Positions 48,246-56,298 of a DNA stretch of 64,000 bases are shown here, piece by piece (the first letter of the stretch is position 1; the number at the start of each line of letters is the position of its first letter). The stretch comes from Thiocapsa roseilacustris (GTDB lineage: Bacteria > Pseudomonadota > Gammaproteobacteria > Chromatiales > Chromatiaceae). The translations under genes were made by a program, and so were the position numbers. The stretch lies in the NCBI RefSeq assembly GCF_041903755.1, contig NZ_JBBWVE010000002.1, positions 124,001-188,000 on the forward strand, given 5' to 3'. The notes under the pieces are model-generated. The model was not told the DNA's origin. It saw only the letters and a list, made by a program, of their open reading frames with translations, and did no database searches.

Positions 48246-48629
48246 TCAGCGTAAATGCTCGATGTACTTGGGTGTGTCGCGCATTTCCAGCCTGATGGCG
48301 GTCCCCTGCGCGACGAACGGATCAACAACCCCTTCGAAATTCAGCGCACAGCGTATCTGTCCTCGACTCTTGAGCTGGACAGGGACCATATCGCGATACG
48401 TGAAGATGTTTTCTTCGATGTCGCCTCCCCGACAGACAAGCGGACCCCTCGGAATCGTCGAGGTCTCCGCGACCCCGTCGATCACTAGATCCCCTGCCTG
48501 CTGCCAACGCGTACGTTCGCTGGAGCCCGTCATCGTCTTCACGAGATACGCCCGCGTGAAACGGAGCCTCAGGCGTCCGTTCTCCAGATCGATCGACGAG
48601 ATCTCCGACCCCTTCAGGTCGATACTCAT
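48246..48629 (-). CDS. Uncharacterised protein, 127 residues
   Basis: Family not recognised. Beta-rich, soluble, no signal peptide: MSIDLKGSEISSIDLENGRL, a pattern of alternating hydrophobic strands (LRLRFTRAYLVKTM), then a two-Cys region (LVCRGGDI, IRCALNFEG) and a C-terminal IRLEMRDTPKYIEHL. The ATG at 48629 is preferred to the TTG three codons upstream because GGA lies at good distance. Same strand as ntrBC, 87 bases after ntrC. Confidence 0.7.
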   Translation of the reverse strand: MSIDLKGSEISSIDLENGRLRLRFTRAYLVKTMTGSSERTRWQQAGDLVIDGVAETSTIPRGPLVCRGGDIEENIFTYRDMVPVQLKSRGQIRCALNFEGVVDPFVAQGTAIRLEMRDTPKYIEHLR

Positions 48630-48716
48630 GCTGTCCAAGTGATTCTCCGGATCTGTAATTCGCTACCAAGGGTGGATTCAGCGGAGCGGTGACCGCCGGG
48701 CGTGTGATCGGTCCGC

Positions 48717-50177
48717 CTACCCGATTTGGGGGCTCCGCGCCGAATCCTCATCCGCCGAGGGCTCCTCCGGGTCAATCTCGATATCCAGTTGCAGCTCCTT
48801 GATCTTGCGGGTCAGGGTGTTGCGTCCCCAGCCGAGGAGTCGCGCAGCCTCTTGCCGACGTCCGCCGGTATGCTCCAAAGCGGTCTGAATGAGGATTTGC
48901 TCGAACACCGGCATGGCCGTGTCCAGCAAGGCACCCTGTCCCTGTTTGAGGCTCTGACGCACCCAGCGGCGAAACACGATCTCCCACGGCTCGTCGCGAA
49001 CCGGCTCGGAAAACGAGGCGTTGAGCTCGGGCGGAAGATCCTCGGCGTGAATCTCTTTGCCCGAGGCCATCACCGTGACCCAGCGGGCAGTGTTCTCGAG
49101 CTGGCGAACATTGCCCGGCCAGTCGAGCCGTTTCAGGTGATCGATTGCGCTCGGCGCGAGTACCTTGGGCTCGCATGTCAGCTCCAGGGCCGCTTGGGCG
49201 AGAAAGTGCCGCATCAATACCGGCACGTCTTCACGCCGATCCCGTAGAGCGGGAAGATGAATCCTGATCACGTTGAGACGATGGAATAAGTCCTCGCGAA
49301 AACGGCCTTGCCGTACCAAGTCTTCGAGGTTTTGGTGAGTTGCCGCGATGATCCGCACATCCACCCGCGTCGGGGCAACGCCGCCGACACGGTAGAACTC
49401 GCCGTCGGCGAGTACCCGCAGAAGTCGGGTTTGAAGCTCGGCGGGCATATCGCCGATCTCGTCGAGGAACAAGGTCCCCCGGTCGGCCTGCTCGAATCGC
49501 CCTTCGCGGCGACTCTGGGCCCCCGTGAAGGAGCCGCGCTCATGCCCGAACAGCTCCGACTCGAGGAGATCCCTGGGAATCGCGGCCATGTTCAGGGCGA
49601 TGAAAGGTCGATCGCTGCGCGGACTGTGGCGGTGCAGTGCGCGCGCAACCAACTCTTTCCCGGTACCGGATTCTCCGTTGATCAGAACCGTGATGTTCGA
49701 GCGCGCAAGTCGGCCGATCGCCCGAAAGACCTCCTGCATGGCCGGGGCCTCGCCGATGATATCCGGCGCCTTGGTCACCACGATCTCTTCGGGGCGCTCT
49801 TCGCGACCGCGCCGGCAAGCCCGGTTGACCTGCCCGACAGCCTCGTCGAGATCGAATGGTTTGGGAAGATACTCAAACGCACCGCCATGAAAGGCCGACA
49901 CCGCACTGTCGAGGTCGGAATGTGCGGTCATGATGATCACGGGCAGTCCGGGATAGCGGGCCGAGACCTGTCGCAGAAGATCCAACCCATCGATCCCGGG
50001 CATGCGGATATCGGTCAGAATGACATCGGGCTGCTCGCGCTGGAGCGCCTCCATGACACCGACCCCGTTTGAGAAACAGGTCACGTGCATCTCGGCCTTG
50101 CGCAACGCGCGCTCGAGCACCCACCGGATGGACCTGTCGTCGTCGATGACCCAGATCATGGGCTCGCGACTATTCAT
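48717..50177 (-). CDS. ntrC: Nitrogen regulator NtrC (sigma-54 activator)
   Basis: 486 residues. Receiver domain with acidic pocket IDDD and phospho-acceptor D56 in LTDIRMPG; AAA+ domain with Walker A GESGTGKE and Walker B LFLDEIGDMP; C-terminal Fis-type helix-turn-helix (QEAARLLGWGRNTLTRKIKEL). The sigma-54-contacting loop reads GSFTGA instead of the usual GAFTGA. The start overlaps the ntrB stop by 8 bases. Likely targets in this window are the glnA and gltB promoters. Confidence 0.96.
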   Translation of the reverse strand: MNSREPMIWVIDDDRSIRWVLERALRKAEMHVTCFSNGVGVMEALQREQPDVILTDIRMPGIDGLDLLRQVSARYPGLPVIIMTAHSDLDSAVSAFHGGAFEYLPKPFDLDEAVGQVNRACRRGREERPEEIVVTKAPDIIGEAPAMQEVFRAIGRLARSNITVLINGESGTGKELVARALHRHSPRSDRPFIALNMAAIPRDLLESELFGHERGSFTGAQSRREGRFEQADRGTLFLDEIGDMPAELQTRLLRVLADGEFYRVGGVAPTRVDVRIIAATHQNLEDLVRQGRFREDLFHRLNVIRIHLPALRDRREDVPVLMRHFLAQAALELTCEPKVLAPSAIDHLKRLDWPGNVRQLENTARWVTVMASGKEIHAEDLPPELNASFSEPVRDEPWEIVFRRWVRQSLKQGQGALLDTAMPVFEQILIQTALEHTGGRRQEAARLLGWGRNTLTRKIKELQLDIEIDPEEPSADEDSARSPQIG

Positions 50178-51252
50178 AGGCCGTCTCCAGCGGCAGATAG
50201 ACGTAAAACGTGGTCTCGCCGGGTCGACTCTCGCACTCGATGAGGCCTCCGTGTTGGTTGATCAGTTCTTGGGCGATGGGTAGGCCCAGCCCGGTACCGC
50301 CTTGACGGCCCGAGACCATCGGAAAGAAGATCCGATCCTCGATCTCCTGCGGGATTCCAGGTCCGTTGTCACGGATTTGGGCCTGCAGCACAAGGCGATG
50401 GCGACGGTTTCCGATCGTGAATTGACGCAGAACGCGCGTGCGCAGCTCGATACGGCCGTTTATTCCGGCCGCAGCGGCGGCGTTGCGCGCGAGGTTCAAA
50501 AATGCCTGGATCAAGCGATCTTGATCGGCCATGAAATCCGGAATACTCGGATCATAGTCACGCCGCACGCGCGGGCCCGTCGGCGATTCCGCAAGGATGA
50601 GGCCACGGACATGCTCGAGAACATTGTGGATATTGACGAAGGCCCGGCGCGGCAAGCGACTGGGGCCGACCATGCGGTTGACCAGGTCTTGGAGCCGGTC
50701 GGCCTCGTCGATAATGATCCGCGTGTATTCTCGCAGTCCGGGGTCGGGAAGCTCCTGCTCGAGCAACTGCGCGGCGCCGCGTAGTCCGCCGAGCGGGTTC
50801 TTGATTTCGTGCGCCAAACCGCGGATCAGTGCCTGGGTTGCCTGATGTTGAGAAAGCAGATGTTCCTCCCGGGTGATCCGAAGTTGCCGGTCGACCTGCG
50901 CGAGCTCGACGAGCACTTGATCGTTTGCATCGAAATGATGCATCGGTAGGACGGTGCAGTTGACCGTCTTGGTGCGCCCGTCGCTCGCAATGACATTGAT
51001 CTCACGTTCGGTAAAGGGGTGGCGCGAATCTAAGGCAGCTTTCAGACGCTCTTCAACCTGATGGTCGGGGCAAGGAAGGATGTCTAAGGCATGGTGGCCA
51101 ATCATGTGTCGTGCACTGATCTCGAAGAGCATCTCGGCAGCTGGATTGAGATACAGGAGCCGTAACTCCTTGTCGAATAGTAGGACAGCCGTGTTCAAGT
51201 GATCGAGAATCGTCCTCTCTAGGGCCGGCTTCGGGGCTGGCGGAATACTCAT
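50170..51252 (-). CDS. ntrB: Nitrogen sensor kinase NtrB
   Basis: 360 residues, soluble. PAS domain at about 12-115 (LNTAVLLFDKELRLLYLNPAAE), H-box GLAHEIKNPLGG with phosphorylated His148, then N box (FLNLARNAAAAA), DNGPGIP, F box and GGTGLGLPIAQELI of the ATPase domain. No membrane segment, as in NtrB, which answers to PII protein. Translationally coupled to ntrC. Confidence 0.95.
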   Translation of the reverse strand: MSIPPAPKPALERTILDHLNTAVLLFDKELRLLYLNPAAEMLFEISARHMIGHHALDILPCPDHQVEERLKAALDSRHPFTEREINVIASDGRTKTVNCTVLPMHHFDANDQVLVELAQVDRQLRITREEHLLSQHQATQALIRGLAHEIKNPLGGLRGAAQLLEQELPDPGLREYTRIIIDEADRLQDLVNRMVGPSRLPRRAFVNIHNVLEHVRGLILAESPTGPRVRRDYDPSIPDFMADQDRLIQAFLNLARNAAAAAGINGRIELRTRVLRQFTIGNRRHRLVLQAQIRDNGPGIPQEIEDRIFFPMVSGRQGGTGLGLPIAQELINQHGGLIECESRPGETTFYVYLPLETAYE

Positions 51253-51469
51253 GATTTCTCATCCGAACGGCTGACAAGCTCGCGTGTGGCCGAGGCCGCA
51301 CGCGAAGACGGAGGGTTCGACATCGACGATCGGGCTGCGTGATGCCCTATGAAGGCAAATGGCGCAACACCTGGAATCGGGCCGGCATATCTCTACCGAG
51401 AATATGCAAAATGCGTACCCTCACGGCGCGACCGGTGTCGATCGGGAAAGCCGCTGCAATAACGAGAGC

Positions 51470-52000
51470 TTAGGGCAAAACCCCAGGGGAAGCGGACTGA
51501 CGCAGTTCAAGGGCAATCAACGGGGTCGTGGCGACAACGGTGCCGAGCGCATCCAGCACGCGCGCTTGGATGCGGTGCGCTTCGAATCCGACCCCCTGGA
51601 TTTGAAAACGCATCGATCCCGCCTCGACAGCGACCGCACGATCGTCGAGCACCAGGTCGAGACGATGCCCTTCGAGCAGCGGCGGCTCCAAGCGCAACTG
51701 GACTTCAAGTGTGTCGGTCGGCTGAATCAGGACAGCTCCGGCGGTTGGTGTCAGGATGTCGAAGGCAGCATAGGATCCGAGAAACGGGTCATCGCCCGAG
51801 CGCGCCGCGCCATCGGAGGTTGAGTCGTCGGCTGGATCATCCACTGGACCGGCGTTGGGAACAATGCGCTGTGCGCCCGCATCCGGAGGTCGTCGATCCG
51901 AGAAGTTGATGCGCCCCTCGGCGTCGACCCAGCGAAAAATCTCCGCGCTTGATGCTTGTGGCGCGATCAAAACGAGGGCGACGAATAGGTGTTTGATCAT
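51470..52000 (-). CDS. DUF4124-type secreted protein
   Basis: 176 residues. The signal peptide MIKHLFVALVLIAPQASSA is followed directly by the DUF4124 signature EIFRWVDAEGRINFSDRRP, a short domain common in gammaproteobacterial periplasmic proteins. A low-complexity acidic linker and a beta-sandwich-like C-terminal half (about 80-170) follow. Function unknown. Lies between glnA and ntrB, a place where DUF4124 genes occur in pseudomonads too (from memory). The 217 bases to ntrB hold no gene. Confidence 0.82.
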   Translation of the reverse strand: MIKHLFVALVLIAPQASSAEIFRWVDAEGRINFSDRRPPDAGAQRIVPNAGPVDDPADDSTSDGAARSGDDPFLGSYAAFDILTPTAGAVLIQPTDTLEVQLRLEPPLLEGHRLDLVLDDRAVAVEAGSMRFQIQGVGFEAHRIQARVLDALGTVVATTPLIALELRQSASPGVLP

Positions 52001-52049
52001 GGCCAAAGGATAGTCGACCCGGATTTCGGGCTCAACCTGAAATGGAAGA

Positions 52050-52065
52050 GGCCCCTCGCGGGGCC
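52050..52065 (-). terminator. Terminator of glnA
   Basis: Stem GGCCCC / GGGGCC with a 4-base loop, followed on the minus strand by TCTTCCATTT. It lies 30 bases after the glnA stop and inside the region before the DUF4124 gene. Confidence 0.55.
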
Positions 52066-52094
52066 CCGTCGGCACGCTTGAGAGTGCCCCGACT

Positions 52095-53498
52095 CTAGAG
52101 ACTATAGTACATGTCGAACTCGACCGGGTGCGTGGTCATGCGGATGCGCGTGACCTCTCCCATCTTCAGAGCAATATAAGCATCGATCAAATCGTCGGAA
52201 AAGACGCCGCCGGCAGTGAGATACTCCCTGTCCTGGTCGAGGCAGTCCAAGGCCATATCCAAGGAATGACAAACCGTCGGGATGGCCTTGGCCTCCTCGT
52301 GCGGCAGATCATAGAGATCTTTATCCATGGCATCGCCAGGGTGGATCTTGTTCTGGATGCCGTCGAGACCGGCCATCATCATCGCGGCGAAAGCCAGATA
52401 GGGGTTGCAGGTCGAATCCGGGAAACGGACCTCGATTCGACGTCCTTTGGGACTGGCGACATAGGGAATTCGAACGGAGGCGGAGCGGTTGCGCGCCGAG
52501 TAGGCGAGCATCACAGGGGCCTCGAAGCCCGGCACCAAACGTTTGTAGGAGTTGGTGGAGGGGTTGGTCAAGGCGTTGAGAGAGCGGGCGTGCTTGATGA
52601 TACCGCCGATATAATAGAGGGCGGTGTCGGACAAGCCTGCGTACTTGTCGCCGGCGAAGATGTTCTGGCCGTCCTTGCTCAGCGACTGGTGCACATGCAT
52701 GCCGCTGCCGTTGTCGCCGACCAACGGCTTGGGCATGAAGGTCGCCGTCTTACCGTAGGCATGAGCGACGTTCTGAATGACGTACTTGGTGATCTGGTTC
52801 TTGTCGGCGCGCGATACGAGGGTATCGAACTGGGTGCCGATCTCGCATTGGCCCGCGGTTGCGACTTCGTGGTGATGCACCTCGACGGGTACACCCATTT
52901 CTTCGAGCGCAAGACACATGGCTGCGCGAATATCATTCAGCGAATCAACCGGCGGGACCGGGAAGTAACCGCCTTTCGTGCTCGGGCGATGCCCCATATT
53001 GCCGTCGGCGAAAACGCGCTCCGAGTTCCAGCCCGCCTCCTCGGAATCGATCTTGTAGAAGGCGCCGCTCATGTCCGCGCCCCAGCGCACATCGTCCAGG
53101 ATAAAGAACTCGGGCTCCGGACCGAAGTACGCCGTGTCGGCGATGCCCGTCGACTTCAGATAGGCTTCAGCACGCTTGGCCAGGGAGCGCGGATCGCGCT
53201 CATACCCGGTCATGGTATCGGGTTCCAGGATATCGCAGCGGATGATCAGGGTGTTCTCGTCCGTGAAGGGATCCATGACGGCAGTGGAGGGTTCCGGCAT
53301 CAGGACCATGTCCGACGCCTCGATTCCTTTCCAGCCTGCGATTGACGAGCCGTCGAACATCTTGCCGTCCTTGAAAAGGTCTTCGTCGACCACGCGGGAA
53401 GGCATGGAGACGTGCTGCTCCTTGCCGCGCGTGTCGGTGAAGCGAAGGTCGACGAACTTCACGTCGTTGTCCTTGATCATTTTGATCACGTCTGTCAT
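52095..53498 (-). CDS. glnA: Glutamine synthetase type I
   Basis: 467 residues. ATP-dependent synthesis of glutamine from glutamate and ammonia. Early segments MFDGSSIAGWKGIEASDM and FGPEPEFFILDD, then NGSGMHVHQS, and the adenylylation site Y396 in DKDLYDLP, equivalent to Tyr397 in E. coli, so GlnE control is expected. GGAG lies nine bases before the ATG. Upstream are a sigma-54 promoter and two NtrC boxes. Confidence 0.97.
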   Translation of the reverse strand: MTDVIKMIKDNDVKFVDLRFTDTRGKEQHVSMPSRVVDEDLFKDGKMFDGSSIAGWKGIEASDMVLMPEPSTAVMDPFTDENTLIIRCDILEPDTMTGYERDPRSLAKRAEAYLKSTGIADTAYFGPEPEFFILDDVRWGADMSGAFYKIDSEEAGWNSERVFADGNMGHRPSTKGGYFPVPPVDSLNDIRAAMCLALEEMGVPVEVHHHEVATAGQCEIGTQFDTLVSRADKNQITKYVIQNVAHAYGKTATFMPKPLVGDNGSGMHVHQSLSKDGQNIFAGDKYAGLSDTALYYIGGIIKHARSLNALTNPSTNSYKRLVPGFEAPVMLAYSARNRSASVRIPYVASPKGRRIEVRFPDSTCNPYLAFAAMMMAGLDGIQNKIHPGDAMDKDLYDLPHEEAKAIPTVCHSLDMALDCLDQDREYLTAGGVFSDDLIDAYIALKMGEVTRIRMTTHPVEFDMYYSL

Positions 53499-53732
53499 TT
53501 GGGATTTCTCCAGCTGCTATGGGTTCGGGGGAAATATGGCCGGACAGCGTCGTAATAGGTCTGTTGCCTCCGGACGCACCGAGGCGACTGGGAGCCTAGC
53601 AGGTCGCTATTCAGGCTGCACGACTCGCGATGGGTCGGCGGGTCGCGGTGACTCGGTTTGTATGGATGTCCTCCGCGTCGAGTCGAGTCGACACCGGGGA
53701 CAGCCGGTGCTGTCGATCACCTCGGGGCCACT

Positions 53733-53750
53733 AAGCATCTACCGAGCCAA
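53733..53750 (-). promoter_or_regulatory. Sigma-54 promoter of glnA
   Basis: On the minus strand TTGGCTCGGTAGATGCTT: GG and GC are exactly 10 bases apart, with TGGC and TGCT present. Predicted start near 53724, giving a leader of about 225 bases. Confidence 0.65.
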
Positions 53751-53933
53751 AACATCTTTCGGGATCTCCTTATGGCTGGATCGGTGCCTGGCTATTGGTC
53801 CGGAGTACAATCAAGACGTTGTTTACATTGTGGTCTTTTGAGAGCGACGAGGGTCTCGGATTGGTCGTGGCAGCCCGAGACCAACCGACGTAGAACCGGC
53901 CGCAAGAGGATCCGCCTCGTACCACGGAATGGA

Positions 53934-53950
53934 TGCACCTTAATGGTGCC
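53934..53950. promoter_or_regulatory. NtrC-binding box 1 of glnA
   Basis: TGCACC-ttaat-GGTGCC, matching TGCAC(C/T)-N5-(A/G)GTGCA in all but the last base. Centre about 218 bases before the predicted start site. Confidence 0.75.
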
Positions 53951-53964
53951 TTGTGGAAAAAAGG

Positions 53965-53981
53965 CGCACCCAAATAGTGCG
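53965..53981. promoter_or_regulatory. NtrC-binding box 2 of glnA
   Basis: CGCACC-caaat-AGTGCG, with the invariant GCAC and GTGC halves intact. Centre 31 bases from box 1, three helical turns, so two dimers would bind the same face. Ends just short of the opposing gene's stop codon. Confidence 0.7.
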
Positions 53982-53985
53982 ACAG

Positions 53986-55140
53986 CTAACTGAACAGGAT
54001 TTGCACGTCGCGGAACGCCGGCTCGTCCTTGATCGCCGCGGCGAGCCGCTCGCGAAGAGCGTCCGCATCCGCGCCACGTCTCTGGCACGCAGCGAGCGGA
54101 AAATGCACCTCGATGTCGATCCGGCCTCGAAGATAGTGGAAGACCATCCGTTCACGCTCGTTCGCCTCTGGAATCGCCGACCAGAGCGAAGCGAGTCGGG
54201 CCAACGCCTCGGCCCTCAGCGGGAGCCCGACCGGTGGAGGATACCGATCGTCGTCTTCGGGATCGATATGCACGGTCACATCGGTGATCTCGTCGATCTC
54301 GCGCTTGAGTCGATGCTCCACCAACAGGCTGATCATATGCCCTTCGGAGACGCTGACGAGGGGATCGACCAGGACGTGCACGTCGGCCGAGACCTGTCCG
54401 GCATAGCGGCGCGTTCGCAGCATGTGGATATCACGCACGCCGCCGACCGACCGGATCGTTTCCTTGACCGCGCTCAGCCGCTCGGATTCCATCCCGGTAT
54501 CGACCAACTCGTTGATGGCATCCCAGCCCAGCTCCCAACCGATCTTTGCGATCATGGTCGCGACCACGACCGCCGCGATTGCGTCCAGATAGGCCAGGCC
54601 GGCCATGGTCCCGGCAATGCCGACAAGCACGACCACCGAAGAAACGGCATCCGTTCGGTGGTGCCAAGCGTTGGCGCGCAGCAGATCCGACTTGACGCGC
54701 TTAGCATAGCCGAGTGTCCACCAGTAGAGCCATTCCTTGACCAGGATCGATGCCAGGGCTGCAAGCAGGGTCAATGGTTCCGGCTGGAGCAAGGCCGCGG
54801 GCTGAAACAACCGCTCGATGGAATCCCAGGCGATGCCGACGGCCACCGCGATGAGCAGCAAACCCAACATGAGGGTTGCAACCGTTTCGTACCGAGCGTG
54901 CCCGTATGGATGATCGTGATCGGGTCCTTGGCTGGCGCGGCGGCCGGCCAAGAGGACCAACAGATCGGACAAGAGATCCGAGAGCGAATGGATCCCGTCG
55001 GCAACGAGCGCTTGAGAGTGGCCGAACACCCCTGCGATGATCTTCACGACGGACAACACGAAATTGATCGCGGCCCCGATGACGGCCGTGTGCGTCACGG
55101 CGTGGCGGCGTTCGGCTGACGCGTCTGTGGGCGTGCGCAT
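53986..55140 (-). CDS. Cation diffusion facilitator transporter
   Basis: 384 residues. Six membrane helices in the first 215 residues. Transport-site residues are ADGIHSLSDLLSD in helix 2 and HHRTDAVSS in helix 5 (HxxxD, zinc/iron/manganese type). A His-rich loop DHDHPYGHARYE follows helix 2. The cytoplasmic C-terminal domain (about 220-295, HMLRTRRYAGQVSADVHVLV) is the usual dimerisation fold, followed by an extra module of about 80 residues. The metal cannot be assigned. The ATG at 55140 is used; a TTG five codons earlier is possible. Confidence 0.9.
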   Translation of the reverse strand: MRTPTDASAERRHAVTHTAVIGAAINFVLSVVKIIAGVFGHSQALVADGIHSLSDLLSDLLVLLAGRRASQGPDHDHPYGHARYETVATLMLGLLLIAVAVGIAWDSIERLFQPAALLQPEPLTLLAALASILVKEWLYWWTLGYAKRVKSDLLRANAWHHRTDAVSSVVVLVGIAGTMAGLAYLDAIAAVVVATMIAKIGWELGWDAINELVDTGMESERLSAVKETIRSVGGVRDIHMLRTRRYAGQVSADVHVLVDPLVSVSEGHMISLLVEHRLKREIDEITDVTVHIDPEDDDRYPPPVGLPLRAEALARLASLWSAIPEANERERMVFHYLRGRIDIEVHFPLAACQRRGADADALRERLAAAIKDEPAFRDVQILFS

Positions 55141-55310
55141 GGCGGGAAGAGTCAAGGTTGGGTTTGGAGGCCGGCCCGAGGCCGAGGTTTCGCGCGGTCG
55201 ATGGCGCTAGGGTAACAGGCGATGGCGCGTTTTGCGCGGACGGGCGGTCGTGGCGACAGCAACCCCGGATCCACCTCGCCGATCGGAACGCATCGGCCAG
55301 CGTTGTAACT

Positions 55311-55341
55311 TTGGCGCGATCTCGCCGATCGGCGCTATACT
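55311..55341 (+). promoter_or_regulatory. Candidate promoter of glyQS
   Basis: TTGGCG - 19 bases - TATACT. A 12-base direct repeat ctcgccgatcgg at 55276 and 55321 flanks the minus-35. Confidence 0.4.
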
Positions 55342-55367
55342 GCTGGATTTTCGTCAACACTGGGCCG

Positions 55368-55373
55368 AAGGAG
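55368..55373 (+). promoter_or_regulatory. Shine-Dalgarno supporting the TTG start of glyQ
   Basis: AAGGAG seven bases before the TTG at 55381. Confidence 0.7.
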
Positions 55374-55380
55374 TACGATC

Positions 55381-56286
55381 TTGAGTCTCGATCGCGAGGA
55401 TGTCTCGACCTTTCAGGGCCTCGTTTTTGCCCTCGAGCGTTACTGGGCCGAGCAGGGATGCGTCATCCTTCAGCCACTCGACATGGAGGTGGGCGCGGGA
55501 ACCTTCCATCCGGCAACCTTTCTGCGATCCATCGGGCCGGAGCATTGGCGCAGCGCCTATGTCCAGCCCTCGCGTCGTCCGACCGACGGGCGTTACGGAG
55601 AGAACCCGAATCGCCTCCAGCATTACTACCAATACCAAGTCGTGCTGAAACCTTCTCCGCTCGAGATCCAGGATCTCTACCTTGACTCGCTGCGCCGACT
55701 CGGGATCGATCCGCTCGTGCATGATATCCGATTTGTCGAAGATAACTGGGAATCGCCCACCCTGGGTGCCTGGGGGCTCGGCTGGGAGGTTTGGCTCAAC
55801 GGGATGGAGGTGACGCAGTTCACCTATTTCCAGCAGGTGGGGGGACTCGATTGTCGGCCGGTGACCGGAGAGATCACCTATGGCCTCGAGCGTATCGCCA
55901 TGTACCTGCAAGGTGTGGAGAGCGTCTACGATCTGATCTGGAGTCAGACCCCCGCGGGCGTCGTCACCTACGGCGATGTCTATCATCAGAACGAGGTCGA
56001 GCAATCCGCCTACAACTTCGAGCACGCCGATGTCGACGCCTTGTTCAGGCAGTTCGACACCTGCGAGGCGGTGAGCGCCGCCATGGTCGAGGAGGGGCTC
56101 CCGCTGCCGGCCTACGAGCAGGTCTTGAAGGCCTCGCACACCTTCAACCTCCTGGATGCGCGCGGCGCGATCTCGGTCACCGAGCGGCAGCGGTTCATCC
56201 TGCGGGTACGCACCCTTTCGCGAGCCGTCGCCCAGGCTTATTTCGACCGCCGGGAGGCCCTCGGCTTTCCGATGCTGACCCGCTAA
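55381..56286 (+). CDS. glyQ: Glycyl-tRNA synthetase alpha subunit
   Basis: 301 residues. Catalytic subunit of the bacterial alpha2beta2 enzyme. TFQGLVFALERYWAEQGCVI, PLDMEVGAGTFHPATFLR, the YVQPSRRPTDGRYGENPNR motif 2 region and GLERIAMYLQGV are highly conserved. The start is TTG, backed by a strong AAGGAG and by the standard N-terminus. glyS follows after 12 bases. Confidence 0.97.
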   Translation: MSLDREDVSTFQGLVFALERYWAEQGCVILQPLDMEVGAGTFHPATFLRSIGPEHWRSAYVQPSRRPTDGRYGENPNRLQHYYQYQVVLKPSPLEIQDLYLDSLRRLGIDPLVHDIRFVEDNWESPTLGAWGLGWEVWLNGMEVTQFTYFQQVGGLDCRPVTGEITYGLERIAMYLQGVESVYDLIWSQTPAGVVTYGDVYHQNEVEQSAYNFEHADVDALFRQFDTCEAVSAAMVEEGLPLPAYEQVLKASHTFNLLDARGAISVTERQRFILRVRTLSRAVAQAYFDRREALGFPMLTR

Positions 56287-56298
56287 CGGGAGACGACT

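Larger units (their letters stand above)
53499..53985. other. 487-bp control region of glnA
   Basis: Carries the sigma-54 promoter and two NtrC boxes listed separately. No reading frame here looks like a gene. Confidence 0.75.
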
